Source: Enterobacter_D sp963521185 (lineage in GTDB: Bacteria > Pseudomonadota > Gammaproteobacteria > Enterobacterales > Enterobacteriaceae). From it: a stretch of 64,000 nt of DNA. Positions 43,746-52,220 of this stretch are shown one piece after another. The stretch is taken from the NCBI GenBank assembly GCA_963521185.1, contig CAUQTV010000004.1, positions 449,905-513,904 of the forward strand. The letters are read 5' to 3'. The notes beneath the pieces are model-generated. The model made no database searches, was not told the origin of the DNA, and saw only the letters and a list, made by a program, of their open reading frames with translations. Position 1 is the stretch's first letter. Every line of letters begins with the position of its first letter. A program made the position numbers and the translations under genes.

Positions 43746-44515
43746 TATTCTTTCCCTGCCCAGGGCACAAACACGCGTTGCAGGCCCAGAAGAAGTAAAT
43801 CGAGGAGATAACCAATGCCGCCGAGCAGTAAAATGCCCAGCATCACAATGTCGGTGCGCAAATAAGAGCTGGCGTTGATCACCATCCAGCCCAGGCCTGA
43901 ACTGGCCGCGACCATTTCGGCGGCAATCAGCGACGTCCAGCCAATGCCAATCGACAGCCTGACGGTGGTGAAGAGATCCGGCAGCGCGTCCGGCAGCACG
44001 ACGCGCAGAAAGAGTTGTGTTTTCGAGGCACCGAGCGTCTGCGCCACGCGAATGCGCGAGCGACCAATGCGCTCAACCGCCGCGCTGGCCCCGACCACCA
44101 CGCTTAAAAAGGTGGCGATGAAAATCAGGAAAAACTTCGAGGCCTCGCCAATCCCCAGCCAGACCACGGCTAGGGGGATCAGGGCGATTTTCGGCAGCGG
44201 TCGCAGAAACTGCACAAACGGGTTGAGCACCGCAGACAGGCCGTCGGAGAGGCCCATCAGCAGGCCGAGCGGAATGCCGATGGCGATAGCCACGGAAAAC
44301 GCGCTCAGCGCGCGCGCCAGGCTCACGGCGATGTGCTGCCACAGCGGCACCTGACGGTAGCCGTCCGCCAGCAGCTCTTCGGTGGTCAACCCAATGTCGG
44401 TGAGCGAGGGCAGCAGCAGCGGATCCACCCATTGCAGGGTGGCCGCCACTTGCCAGACGATAAAGAAAATCACCACCGACAACACGCTGATGGCGACATG
44501 CTGGCTCACTCTCAT
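43745..44515 (-). CDS. TauC/SsuC-like sulfonate ABC permease
   Basis: Inner-membrane permease of 256 residues with about six helices. The coupling loop R-V-A-Q-T-L-G-A-S-K-T-Q-L-F and the segment G-I-G-W-T-S-L-I-A-A-E-M are characteristic of TauC/SsuC. It overlaps the binding-protein stop by four bases and the ATPase start by one, so the three subunits are translationally coupled. Confidence 0.9.
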   Translation of the reverse strand: MRVSQHVAISVLSVVIFFIVWQVAATLQWVDPLLLPSLTDIGLTTEELLADGYRQVPLWQHIAVSLARALSAFSVAIAIGIPLGLLMGLSDGLSAVLNPFVQFLRPLPKIALIPLAVVWLGIGEASKFFLIFIATFLSVVVGASAAVERIGRSRIRVAQTLGASKTQLFLRVVLPDALPDLFTTVRLSIGIGWTSLIAAEMVAASSGLGWMVINASSYLRTDIVMLGILLLGGIGYLLDLLLLGLQRVFVPWAGKE

Positions 44516-45519
44516 TTTGCCGCAACCGCCGCTTCACGAATGTAACGGGAGTCAATGGCGCTGTCCCAGTTGGCCGGAATATCGCGCTGGCGGATCTCGC
44601 CAATGCCTGCGAGGAAGTTCGCGGTTTTGGTCAGCGCTTTGCCAATGCCGCTGTCGGTGGTTTGCGTGCCGTTACCCAGCCATGCGGCGGTGCCCTGCTC
44701 GCTCAGCGTGGGGTATTCCAGCCCGCCCAGGGTGTTGGCGGCAGTGGTGACCGGTGCGCCCACTTCTTTCGCCACAATGGCCGCGGCGCGCTCAGGATCT
44801 TGTTTGAACTCGTCCACTTTTTGCTGATGCACGCGCAGGAAGGCGCTGACCGCCTCCGGGTACTGCTCAGCAAACGCCTTGCGCACCACGTAGTTGTTGT
44901 AAATCAGGTAGCCATCTTTTTGCAGATCTTTGGTGGCGAACACCTGATGACCGCCAGAGGTTTCAAGCTCCTGTGCAAAGGGTGCCCAGACATAACCGGC
45001 GTCAATGTCGCCACGCTTCCAGGCCGCGACCATTTCTGCCGGACGCAGCGGCAGCAGGGTGATTTTGCTGCGATCGAGTTTATTCACGCTGATGGCGGCT
45101 TCCAGCGCATATTGCGCGGTGGAATTGGGCGGATACGCCACGCGTTTGCCTTCGATATCTTTGATCGTGGCAATGCCGTCTTTGCCAATTAAACGCTCAT
45201 AGCTGGCAATAACGCCCGAGACGCCAATCACTTCCACCGGTAATTTACGCACAAGCCCTGCGGTCGCCGGACTGGAGCCGAAATTCGCAATATCGATAGC
45301 GTTACTGGCGAAATAGGTTAATGCATCTGCGCCCGAGGCAAATTGCACCCACTTCACTTTGCTGTTTAACGCCTTATCCAGCGAGCCATCGGCTTTCGCC
45401 AGCATTAATACCTGCGAGCCACCGCTGTAAGCGACGCGAACTTCTGGCGGCGAAGCCGCAAGAGAAATCTGAGACCATAAGCTTCCCGCTGCCAGTAATA
45501 AGCAGAGACTTTTTTTCAT
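44512..45519 (-). CDS. TauA-like sulfonate/taurine ABC solute-binding protein
   Basis: Periplasmic protein of 335 residues. The signal peptide is about 1-22, cleaved after I-S-L-A. The mature sequence follows TauA closely in plan: I-A-N-F-G-S-S-P near residue 80, I-E-G-K-R-V-A-Y-P, then P-A-E-M-V-A-A-W-K-R-G-D-I-D-A-G-Y-V-W-A-P. These line the sulfonate cleft in TauA. A taurine-like ligand bearing a sulfonate is therefore likely; with the lyase in the same operon, cysteate fits best. Confidence 0.85.
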   Translation of the reverse strand: MKKSLCLLLAAGSLWSQISLAASPPEVRVAYSGGSQVLMLAKADGSLDKALNSKVKWVQFASGADALTYFASNAIDIANFGSSPATAGLVRKLPVEVIGVSGVIASYERLIGKDGIATIKDIEGKRVAYPPNSTAQYALEAAISVNKLDRSKITLLPLRPAEMVAAWKRGDIDAGYVWAPFAQELETSGGHQVFATKDLQKDGYLIYNNYVVRKAFAEQYPEAVSAFLRVHQQKVDEFKQDPERAAAIVAKEVGAPVTTAANTLGGLEYPTLSEQGTAAWLGNGTQTTDSGIGKALTKTANFLAGIGEIRQRDIPANWDSAIDSRYIREAAVAAK

Positions 45520-45555
45520 TGTAATAATCCTTGAAGAAAATAAGAAAAGACGAAA

Positions 45556-46257
45556 TTAGCGGTATTCCTGCCACAGCGCCGAACATCGCTCCGCCAGTGC
45601 GGTGGCGGGATCAATGGCGTGAGCCAGGAACGGCGAGTCCACGGCGCGCAGGGCGACCGGGACTTCGGTACAGGCGAGGATCAGCGTTTGCGCGCCGCGT
45701 TCCACCAGCGACTGCGCCTGTAGGGACAGCAGTTCACCGCCTTCGCGCAGCGCACCGCGCTTCACGGCGTAGCATCCGGGCACAAACAGCTGCTCCAGCT
45801 CATGGGCTTCTGGCAGTACGGCGGTAATGCCCAGGCGGCGTAATCCCTGCTGGAACCAGCCCGCCTCCAGCGTGCCCTGCGTGGCAATCACGCCGACGCG
45901 CTCGACGCTGCCCGGTTGAATACGCGCGAGCGTGGCATCCACAATGTGTAACAGCGGCGCGGCGCTGGCGGCGCTCAGTTCGGCAAACCAGTGGTGCGCG
46001 GTGTTGCAGGGGATCACGATGTGGCTTGCCCCGACGGCGTTTAACTTTTCGATGCCGTTCAGCAGCTGCGGCAGCGGCGACGGGCCGGTGCCGGCCAGCG
46101 CTTTTTGTCGATCGGCTATCTGCGGCACGTTCCACGCCACCACGGGAAGATGCTGCTGATCGTTTTGCGCAGGCGTGGCCTCAAGCAGCTTGCCCATAAA
46201 GTCCACCGTCGCCAGTGGCCCCATGCCGCCCAGTACGCCGAGCAAAAACGGTGTCAT
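45556..46257 (-). CDS. Aspartate/glutamate racemase family protein
   Basis: Cofactor-independent amino-acid racemase of 233 residues. Both catalytic cysteines are present, C84 in P-C-N-T-A-H and C196 in A-C-T-E-V, with the G-V-L-G-G-M-G-P start of the Asp-racemase branch. Its start overlaps the lyase stop by four bases. Cysteate is the sulfonate analogue of aspartate, so racemisation of D- and L-cysteate is a reasonable proposal; aspartate itself cannot be excluded. Confidence 0.85.
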   Translation of the reverse strand: MTPFLLGVLGGMGPLATVDFMGKLLEATPAQNDQQHLPVVAWNVPQIADRQKALAGTGPSPLPQLLNGIEKLNAVGASHIVIPCNTAHHWFAELSAASAAPLLHIVDATLARIQPGSVERVGVIATQGTLEAGWFQQGLRRLGITAVLPEAHELEQLFVPGCYAVKRGALREGGELLSLQAQSLVERGAQTLILACTEVPVALRAVDSPFLAHAIDPATALAERCSALWQEYR

Positions 46258-47255
46258 TTTTCCAGCACCTGGCGATAACCAAACAGGCCCGCCGAGCCGC
46301 CGGTGTGGATAAACACCACATTTTCGTCCTGGCGGAAATGGCCTTTGCGGATCAGATCCACAAGCCCGGCGAAACCTTTCCCGGAGTAGACCGGATCGAG
46401 CAGGATGCCTTCGTGGCGCGCCAGCAGTTCCAGCGCTTCCAGCATGCCGTCGGTCGGTAAACCGTAGCCATCCCCCACGTAATCACTGTTAGCGACCACC
46501 TTGTGACGTGACAGCTCGCCCGGCACGCCGAGAAGATCGAGCGTGCGTGACGCCAGATTCCAGACGTTTTCTTCCTGTTTCGCCTTGGGCGCGCGCACGC
46601 TGATGCCGAGCACCGGAACGTGGCTGTTGGTGGCGGTAAACCCTGCCACCAGCCCGGCCTGCGTCCCGGTACTGCCCGTGGCGTGCACCACGTGATCGAT
46701 GCGCAAACGCAGCTGCGAGGACTGATACAGCAACTCTTCCGCACAGGCCACGTAGCCCAGCGCCCCAATCGGGTTGGAGCCGCCGCCGGGAATAACATAC
46801 GGATTATGCCCCTGCTCGCGCAGGGTGCTGGCGTACTCGTCCATCGCCTGCTGCATGTCAGTGCCGCCCGGCAGATGGGCGACGATCTCGCCGCCCAGCA
46901 GGTTATCCAGCAGCACGTTACCGGAGCGCTGATAATCTTCGCCAAAATCGGTGACGCGCTTTTCCAGCAGCACTTTTGCCGCCAGACCTAATTTTGCCGC
47001 CCCGGCAATGGTCTGACGCACATGGTTAGACTGCGTGGCACCCTGGGTAATAATTACGTCGGCGTTTTTTTCTAGCGCATCCGCCAGCAAAAATTCCAGC
47101 TTGCGGGTTTTATTTCCGCCGGTCGCAAGGCCGGTCGCGTCGTCGCGTTTGATCCATATTTTCGGCCCACCCAATAATTTACTGAGATTATCCAGCGGTT
47201 CGAGCGGCGTCGGGAAATGGCCTAATGTCAGGCGCGGGAATCGTGCCAGATGCAT
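46254..47255 (-). CDS. PLP-dependent L-cysteate sulfo-lyase / D-cysteine desulfhydrase family enzyme
   Basis: PLP enzyme of 333 residues (E. coli DcyD 328), first gene of the operon. The PLP lysine is K49 in G-G-N-K-T-R-K-L-E; the cofactor-binding S77-N78-H79 block and a C-terminal T-G-G-S follow. The M-H-L-A-R-F-P-R N-terminus, the T-R after the lysine and the A-T-G-S-T-G-T-Q-A-G-L-V segment resemble CuyA cysteate sulfo-lyases more than DcyD (G-N-K-L-R-K). CuyA converts L-cysteate to pyruvate, ammonia and sulfite; DcyD converts D-cysteine to pyruvate, ammonia and sulfide. This comparison is from memory, not an alignment. AAGGAG supports the start. Confidence 0.78.
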   Translation of the reverse strand: MHLARFPRLTLGHFPTPLEPLDNLSKLLGGPKIWIKRDDATGLATGGNKTRKLEFLLADALEKNADVIITQGATQSNHVRQTIAGAAKLGLAAKVLLEKRVTDFGEDYQRSGNVLLDNLLGGEIVAHLPGGTDMQQAMDEYASTLREQGHNPYVIPGGGSNPIGALGYVACAEELLYQSSQLRLRIDHVVHATGSTGTQAGLVAGFTATNSHVPVLGISVRAPKAKQEENVWNLASRTLDLLGVPGELSRHKVVANSDYVGDGYGLPTDGMLEALELLARHEGILLDPVYSGKGFAGLVDLIRKGHFRQDENVVFIHTGGSAGLFGYRQVLEK

Positions 47256-47391
47256 AATATCTCCTTGCGAATTAACGCATCATCTAAATAATAATGAAGC
47301 TACTCTACACTGTTGCGCTTTAACGCTAATGACAAATAATCCATAAGGATTTCTGGAAATTAACTAAAGCGGATTTATGCGGAAAATAAAA

Positions 47392-47415
47392 AAGCCCCTT
47401 AGACAAAAGGGGCTT
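47392..47415. terminator. Terminator after rnr
   Basis: AAGCCCCTT and AAGGGGCTT pair around AGACAA. On the minus strand the stem is followed by TTTTTTATTTT, a strong intrinsic terminator 34 bases past the rnr stop. It separates rnr from the accessory operon. Confidence 0.9.
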
Positions 47416-47448
47416 TGATGTAATAACTGCGTTTTGCTTCGCGTTATT

Positions 47449-49923
47449 TTACTGCGCGATTTTCTTTTTCGCCGCGCGCTTCGCTTTAGTAGCCGCTGCG
47501 ATTTTCTGCGTTTGCGCCGACGGTGCCTTCGGTTTTTTCGCTTTCTTCACGTTAGGCTTCGCGCCGTCTTTTGCCGCTTTCGCGGTTTTCGGCTTGCCCT
47601 GGCCCTTTTCGCCACGAAACGCATTGTCTGGCTCAAAATTCACTTTTTTGCCGACCTGGCGGCGACGGCTGGTGTTGCGTGCCGGTGCGCCTTTTTTCGC
47701 TTTCTCGCGCTCGGTTTTACCGACGTTACGCGGGCCACGCTCGCTGGAAATCAGCGTGAAGTCGATTTTACGCTCGTCCATATTGACGGCTTCGACGCGC
47801 ACTTCCACGCGGTCGCCCAGACGGTAGGTTTGCCCGCCGGATTCACCGATCAGACGCTGACCAATCTGGTCAAAGCGGTAGTAGTCGTTGTCCAGCGACG
47901 AGACGTGTACCAGGCCATCGATAAACAGATCGCTTAAGCGCACGAAGAAGCCGAAGCCGGTGACGCTGGCGATGACCCCGGAGAAGGTGTTGCCCACCTG
48001 ATCCTGCATAAAGTCGCATTTCAGCCAGTCGGAGACTTCACGCGTCGCTTCATCGGCGCGGCGCTCGGCCATCGAACAGTGCTGACCCAGTTGCAGCACC
48101 GCTTCCATGGTGTAGTGCCAGCCGCCGGTGTCGGTGCTCTCGCCCTGATGCCCCTGCTCTTTCGCCAGCAGATATTTGATGGCGCGGTGCAGCGACAGAT
48201 CCGGGTAACGGCGGATCGGTGAGGTAAAGTGCGCGTACTGCTGCAATGCCAGCCCGAAGTGACCGCGGTTTTCCGGATCGTAGATCGCCTGTTTCATGGA
48301 GCGCAGCAGCATGGTTTGCAGCATCTCGTGATCCGGACGATCGGCGATGGACTCAAGCAGTTTGGCGTAATCACCCGGTTCCGGTTTATTGCCGCCTGGC
48401 AGCTCAAGGCCCAGCTCCGCCAGCACCGAGCGGAACGCGGTGATCGCTTCGTTGGTCGGGCGGTCGTGAATACGGAACAGCGCAGGCTCTTTGGCTTTCT
48501 CAACAAAGCGTGCCGCTGAGATATTGGCGAGGATCATGCACTCTTCGATCAGTTTGTGCGCGTCGTTACGCTCGGTCAGCTCGATGCGATCGATACGGCG
48601 CTCCGCGTTGAAAATGAACTTCGCTTCTTCGCTTTCAAACGAGATGCCGCCGCGCTCTTCGCGGGCCTGGCTCAGCGTTTTGTACAGCGTATGCAGCTCT
48701 TCAACGTGTTTCACCAGCGGCGCATACTGCTCGCGCAACGCGTGATCGCCTTCCAGCATGTGCCAGACCTTGTTATAGGTCAGACGTGCGTGGGAGCTCA
48801 TGACCGCTTCGTAGAACTTGTAGCCGGTCAGACGCCCTTTGGTGGAGATGGTCATTTCACAGACCATGCACAGACGGTCAACCTGCGGGTTGAGCGAGCA
48901 CAGACCGTTGGAGAGCACTTCCGGCAGCATGGGAACCACCTGCGACGGGAAGTAGACCGAGGTGCCACGGTTGCGGGCTTCGTCGTCCAGCGCCGTGCCG
49001 GGACGCACGTAATAGCTCACGTCGGCGATGGCAACCCACAGACGCCAGCCGCCACCGCGTTTTTTCTCGCAGTACACCGCATCGTCAAAGTCGCGGGCGT
49101 CTTCACCGTCGATGGTGACCAGCGGCAGGCTGCGCAGATCGACGCGACCGGCTTTTGCCGCTTCCGGAACCTGCTCTTTCAGGCTGGCGATTTCGTTTTC
49201 CACCGCCGTCGGCCAGACGTAAGGGATCTCATGGGTGCGCAGCGCCATGTCCACGGCCATGCTGGTGCCCATGTTGTCGCCAAGCACTTCAACAATTTTA
49301 CCGATGGCTTTGGTGCGGCGCGTCGGGCGCTGGGTCAGTTCAACCACCACCACAAAGCCCATGCGCGCGCCCATCACCTCTTCCGGTGGGATCAGAATGT
49401 CGAAGCTCAGTCGGCTGTCGTCCGGCACCACAAAGCCGACGCCTGCGTCGGTGAAGTAGCGGCCCACGATTTGCCCGGTTTTCGGCACCAGCACGCGCAC
49501 AATACGCGCTTCGCGGCGGCCTTTGCGGTCGGCCCCCAGCGGCTGCGCCAGTACCTGATCGCCGTGCATACACATTTTCATCTGCTCGGACGAGAGATAG
49601 AGATCGTCTTTACGGCCTTCAACGCGCAGGAAGCCAAAGCCGTCGCGGTGACCAATCACCATGCCTTTGAGCAAATCAAGACGCTCTGGCAGCGCGTAGC
49701 ACTGGCGACGGGTGAAGACGAGCTGACCATCGCGCTCCATGGCGCGCAGGCGGCGACGCAGACCTTCAAGCTGTTCTTCGCCTTCAATATTCAGTTCAAG
49801 CGCCAGTTCTTCACGGTTAGCGGGTTTTTCGCGTTTTGATAAGTGATCGAGAATGAACTCACGGCTTGGGATTGGGTTCGCGTACTTTTCAGCTTCGCGG
49901 TCCTGGAAAGGATCTTGTGACAT
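47449..49923 (-). CDS. rnr: RNase R, 3'-5' exoribonuclease
   Basis: Processive exoribonuclease of 824 residues (E. coli 813) that degrades structured RNA, including defective mRNA with tmRNA/SmpB. Domains: N-terminal helix-turn-helix (about 20-90), two cold-shock OB domains, the RNB catalytic domain (about 260-590) with D-G-E-D-A-R-D-F-D-D-A holding the Mg2+ aspartates, an S1 domain (about 645-725) and a Lys/Ala-rich basic tail somewhat longer than in E. coli. It follows nsrR by 39 bases, as in E. coli. The terminator after it is new relative to the nsrR-rnr-rlmB layout. Confidence 0.97.
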   Translation of the reverse strand: MSQDPFQDREAEKYANPIPSREFILDHLSKREKPANREELALELNIEGEEQLEGLRRRLRAMERDGQLVFTRRQCYALPERLDLLKGMVIGHRDGFGFLRVEGRKDDLYLSSEQMKMCMHGDQVLAQPLGADRKGRREARIVRVLVPKTGQIVGRYFTDAGVGFVVPDDSRLSFDILIPPEEVMGARMGFVVVVELTQRPTRRTKAIGKIVEVLGDNMGTSMAVDMALRTHEIPYVWPTAVENEIASLKEQVPEAAKAGRVDLRSLPLVTIDGEDARDFDDAVYCEKKRGGGWRLWVAIADVSYYVRPGTALDDEARNRGTSVYFPSQVVPMLPEVLSNGLCSLNPQVDRLCMVCEMTISTKGRLTGYKFYEAVMSSHARLTYNKVWHMLEGDHALREQYAPLVKHVEELHTLYKTLSQAREERGGISFESEEAKFIFNAERRIDRIELTERNDAHKLIEECMILANISAARFVEKAKEPALFRIHDRPTNEAITAFRSVLAELGLELPGGNKPEPGDYAKLLESIADRPDHEMLQTMLLRSMKQAIYDPENRGHFGLALQQYAHFTSPIRRYPDLSLHRAIKYLLAKEQGHQGESTDTGGWHYTMEAVLQLGQHCSMAERRADEATREVSDWLKCDFMQDQVGNTFSGVIASVTGFGFFVRLSDLFIDGLVHVSSLDNDYYRFDQIGQRLIGESGGQTYRLGDRVEVRVEAVNMDERKIDFTLISSERGPRNVGKTEREKAKKGAPARNTSRRRQVGKKVNFEPDNAFRGEKGQGKPKTAKAAKDGAKPNVKKAKKPKAPSAQTQKIAAATKAKRAAKKKIAQ

Positions 49924-49962
49924 AGCGGTTTCCTCCGTTGTCAGCTCTGGTAGAGATTTGTG

Positions 49963-50388
49963 TCACTCCACCAGCAATAATTTATAAAGCGGTTGATTCT
50001 TTTCAACCAAATCGGCCAGCGTGTAGTGATCCAATTCCTTGAGAAAACTTTGCACGGCCTGAGAAAGCGCCTGTTTCAGGCGGCAAGCGGGGGTGATATG
50101 GCAAAATTCGCTGCTGCAATTCACCAGCGTCAACGGTTCCAAATCACGCACCACATCACCAATACGAATGGTTTGGGCAGGTTTGCCCAGGCGAATCCCG
50201 CCGTTTTTTCCCCTGACGGCCGCAACGTAACCCGATCGGCTAAGCTGGTTGATTATTTTGACCATGTGATTACGGGATACGCCGTAGACTTCTGTCACTT
50301 CAGAAATGCTGGTCATTCGCCCTTCCGGCAGCGATGCCATGTAAATCAAGGCTCGCAATCCGTAATCGGTGAAACTCGTTAACTGCAC
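49963..50388 (-). CDS. nsrR: NsrR, nitric-oxide-sensing Rrf2-family repressor
   Basis: Repressor of 141 residues, the E. coli length. The N-terminal winged helix (about 1-80) begins M-Q-L-T-S-F-T-D-Y-G-L-R-A-L. The iron-sulfur cluster cysteines C91, C96 and C102 lie in N-C-S-S-E-F-C-H-I-T-P-A-C. Nitric oxide destroys the cluster and releases DNA. A perfect target palindrome lies before ytfE in this window. It is the first gene of the nsrR-rnr transcript. Confidence 0.96.
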   Translation of the reverse strand: MQLTSFTDYGLRALIYMASLPEGRMTSISEVTEVYGVSRNHMVKIINQLSRSGYVAAVRGKNGGIRLGKPAQTIRIGDVVRDLEPLTLVNCSSEFCHITPACRLKQALSQAVQSFLKELDHYTLADLVEKNQPLYKLLLVE

Positions 50389-50512
50389 ATCAACCTCAGG
50401 AAAATAGGAAAAACGCGGTACACCCGTGGTGTATTGACTCTATTGATGATAAACCAGCCACCAGTCAGGCTGCTAATTTATTTAGAAATGGGGATAAAAT
50501 AGCGGAAAAGCA

Positions 50513-50535
50513 AGGGGCGCAATGTCTGCGCCCCT
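50513..50535 (-). terminator. Terminator after purA
   Basis: AGGGGCGCA and TGCGCCCCT pair around a 5-base loop, 8 bases past the purA stop, followed on the minus strand by TGCTTTTCC. Confidence 0.8.
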
Positions 50536-50542
50536 GGAGTGA

Positions 50543-51841
50543 TTATGCGTCGAACGGGTCGCGCAGGATCATGGTTTCTGTACGATCTGGACCGGTTGAA
50601 ATGATATCAATCGGCACTTCGGTCAGCTCTTCAATACGTTTGATGTAGTTCAGCGCCGCCTGCGGCAAGCCGCTGCGCGTTTTCACACCAAAGGTCGTTT
50701 CAGACCAGCCCGGCATCGTTTCATAAATCGGCTCAATACCTTCCCAGTCGTCTGCCGCCATCGGGGTGGTGGTCACTTCACGGCCATCCGGCATACGGTA
50801 GGCAACGCAAATTTTCACTTCTTTCAGACCGTCCAGCACGTCCAGCTTGGTCAGGCAGAAGCCAGACAGGGAGTTGATCTGTACCGCGCGGCGCACAGCC
50901 ACGGCGTCCAGCCAACCGGTACGACGACGACGACCGGTGGTAGCACCGTATTCGTTGCCCTGTTTGCACAGGAACTCGCCGATGTCATCGAACAGTTCTG
51001 TCGGGAACGGACCGGCACCCACACGCGTGGAGTAGGCTTTGATGATGCCCAGTACGTAGTCAACATAACGCGGACCAATACCGGAACCGGTCGCCACGCC
51101 ACCGGCGGTGGTGTTGGAGGAGGTCACGTACGGATAGGTACCGTGGTCGATATCCAGCAGCGTACCCTGCGCGCCTTCGAACATGATGAAATCACCACGT
51201 TTACGCGCCTGGTCGAGCAGATCGGAGACGTCAACCACCATGGAGGTCAGGATGTCGGCCACGGCCATCACATCATCCAGCACTTTCTGGTAGTCAACAG
51301 CGTCAACTTTGTAGAAGTTAACCAGCTGGAAGTTATGGTATTCCAGCACTTCTTTCAGTTTGGTAGCGAAGGTGGCTTTGTCGAACAGGTCGCCAACGCG
51401 CAGGCCGCGACGGGCCACTTTGTCTTCGTAGGCCGGACCGATACCACGACCGGTGGTGCCGATGGCTTTCGCGCCGCGCGCTTTTTCGCGAGCAACGTCC
51501 AGCGCCACATGATAATCGAGGATCAACGGGCACGCTTCAGACAGCAGCAGACGCTCACGAACCGGGATACCACGGTCTTCCAGTTCTTTCATCTCTTTCA
51601 TCAGTGCCGCAGGAGACAGCACAACGCCGTTACCGATGATGCTGGTGACGTTATCGCGAAGAATACCTGATGGAATAAGATGGAGAACGGTTTTTTCACC
51701 GTTGATTACGAGAGTATGGCCGGCGTTGTGACCGCCCTGGTAGCGCACAACATATTTAGCCCGTTCAGTCAGGAGATCAACGATCTTCCCTTTACCTTCG
51801 TCACCCCATTGGGTGCCCAGTACGACGACGTTGTTACCCAT
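50543..51841 (-). CDS. purA: Adenylosuccinate synthetase
   Basis: Catalyses GTP-dependent joining of IMP and aspartate, the first committed step to AMP; cytoplasmic homodimer, 432 residues as in E. coli. Catalytic aspartate and P-loop are in W-G-D-E-G-K-G-K (about 12-19), the catalytic histidine in G-G-H-N-A-G-H-T, the IMP site in G-T-T-G-R-G-I-G-P and the guanine site in S-T-G-P-D-R near the C-terminus. A PurR-like half-conserved box lies just before the start. Confidence 0.98.
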   Translation of the reverse strand: MGNNVVVLGTQWGDEGKGKIVDLLTERAKYVVRYQGGHNAGHTLVINGEKTVLHLIPSGILRDNVTSIIGNGVVLSPAALMKEMKELEDRGIPVRERLLLSEACPLILDYHVALDVAREKARGAKAIGTTGRGIGPAYEDKVARRGLRVGDLFDKATFATKLKEVLEYHNFQLVNFYKVDAVDYQKVLDDVMAVADILTSMVVDVSDLLDQARKRGDFIMFEGAQGTLLDIDHGTYPYVTSSNTTAGGVATGSGIGPRYVDYVLGIIKAYSTRVGAGPFPTELFDDIGEFLCKQGNEYGATTGRRRRTGWLDAVAVRRAVQINSLSGFCLTKLDVLDGLKEVKICVAYRMPDGREVTTTPMAADDWEGIEPIYETMPGWSETTFGVKTRSGLPQAALNYIKRIEELTEVPIDIISTGPDRTETMILRDPFDA

Positions 51842-51849
51842 TTTTCAAA

Positions 51850-51863
51850 ATCACCGTTTGCTT
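51850..51863 (-). promoter_or_regulatory. Candidate PurR box in purA leader
   Basis: Minus-strand AAGCAAACGGTGAT keeps the A-N-GCAA-N-CG core of the PurR operator but its right half is degenerate. It lies 8 bases before the purA start. PurR control of purA is known in E. coli. Confidence 0.4.
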
Positions 51864-51943
51864 AAAAAAGGATTCTACCATCGCTTTTTCTGATATTCAG
51901 CACTTTTTGTCGGCAAATTTCGTCTATTATGCGCGCTTTTCCC

Positions 51944-52141
51944 TCAGCCAATCGTTTTCCTCAACATGTAGTAGACAACCACGCCTGCAACCACTAGACC
52001 GCCGCCAAATCGACGCAAAATCGTGTCGGGCAACTGCGCCAGTGACGCGATCATCCGTCGCCACGCACGCGGATAAAGCATCGGACCGAGCCCTTCCAGC
52101 ACCAGAACGAGCGCCAGTGCCAGCCAAATTGTTGAGTTCAT
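51944..52141 (-). CDS. yjeT: YjeT, small DUF2065 membrane protein
   Basis: Protein of 65 residues with two hydrophobic helices (about 5-21 and 44-60), the E. coli length and position between hflC and purA. DUF2065 family; no function is established. Its separation from hflC by a strong hairpin suggests readthrough or its own weak promoter. Confidence 0.85.
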   Translation of the reverse strand: MNSTIWLALALVLVLEGLGPMLYPRAWRRMIASLAQLPDTILRRFGGGLVVAGVVVYYMLRKTIG

Positions 52142-52159
52142 GCAGTGCCCTTAAATGAG

Positions 52160-52194
52160 AAAACCACCGGATCCTGGAGGATCCCGGTGGTTTT
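52160..52194 (-). terminator. Terminator after hflC
   Basis: A long near-perfect stem (AAAACCACCGGATCC against GGATCCCGGTGGTTTT, one bulge) with a TGGA loop lies between hflC and yjeT. The minus strand continues TTTTCTCATTT. Confidence 0.8.
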
Positions 52195-52220
52195 AGGAAA
52201 ATAAAACCGCTCAGCGGATT

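Noticed and set aside
47256..47390. Strong sigma-70 promoter upstream of the accessory operon
   Set aside because: No convincing -35/-10 pair with 16-18 base spacing was found. A TTAGCG/TAGAGT pair is weak, so activator-dependent transcription is likelier, but no CysB or Cbl site could be assigned by eye.
48556..49839. 427-codon open frame antisense to rnr
   Set aside because: RNase R on the opposite strand is near identical in plan to E. coli; the antisense product is low in motif content and His/Arg-rich.
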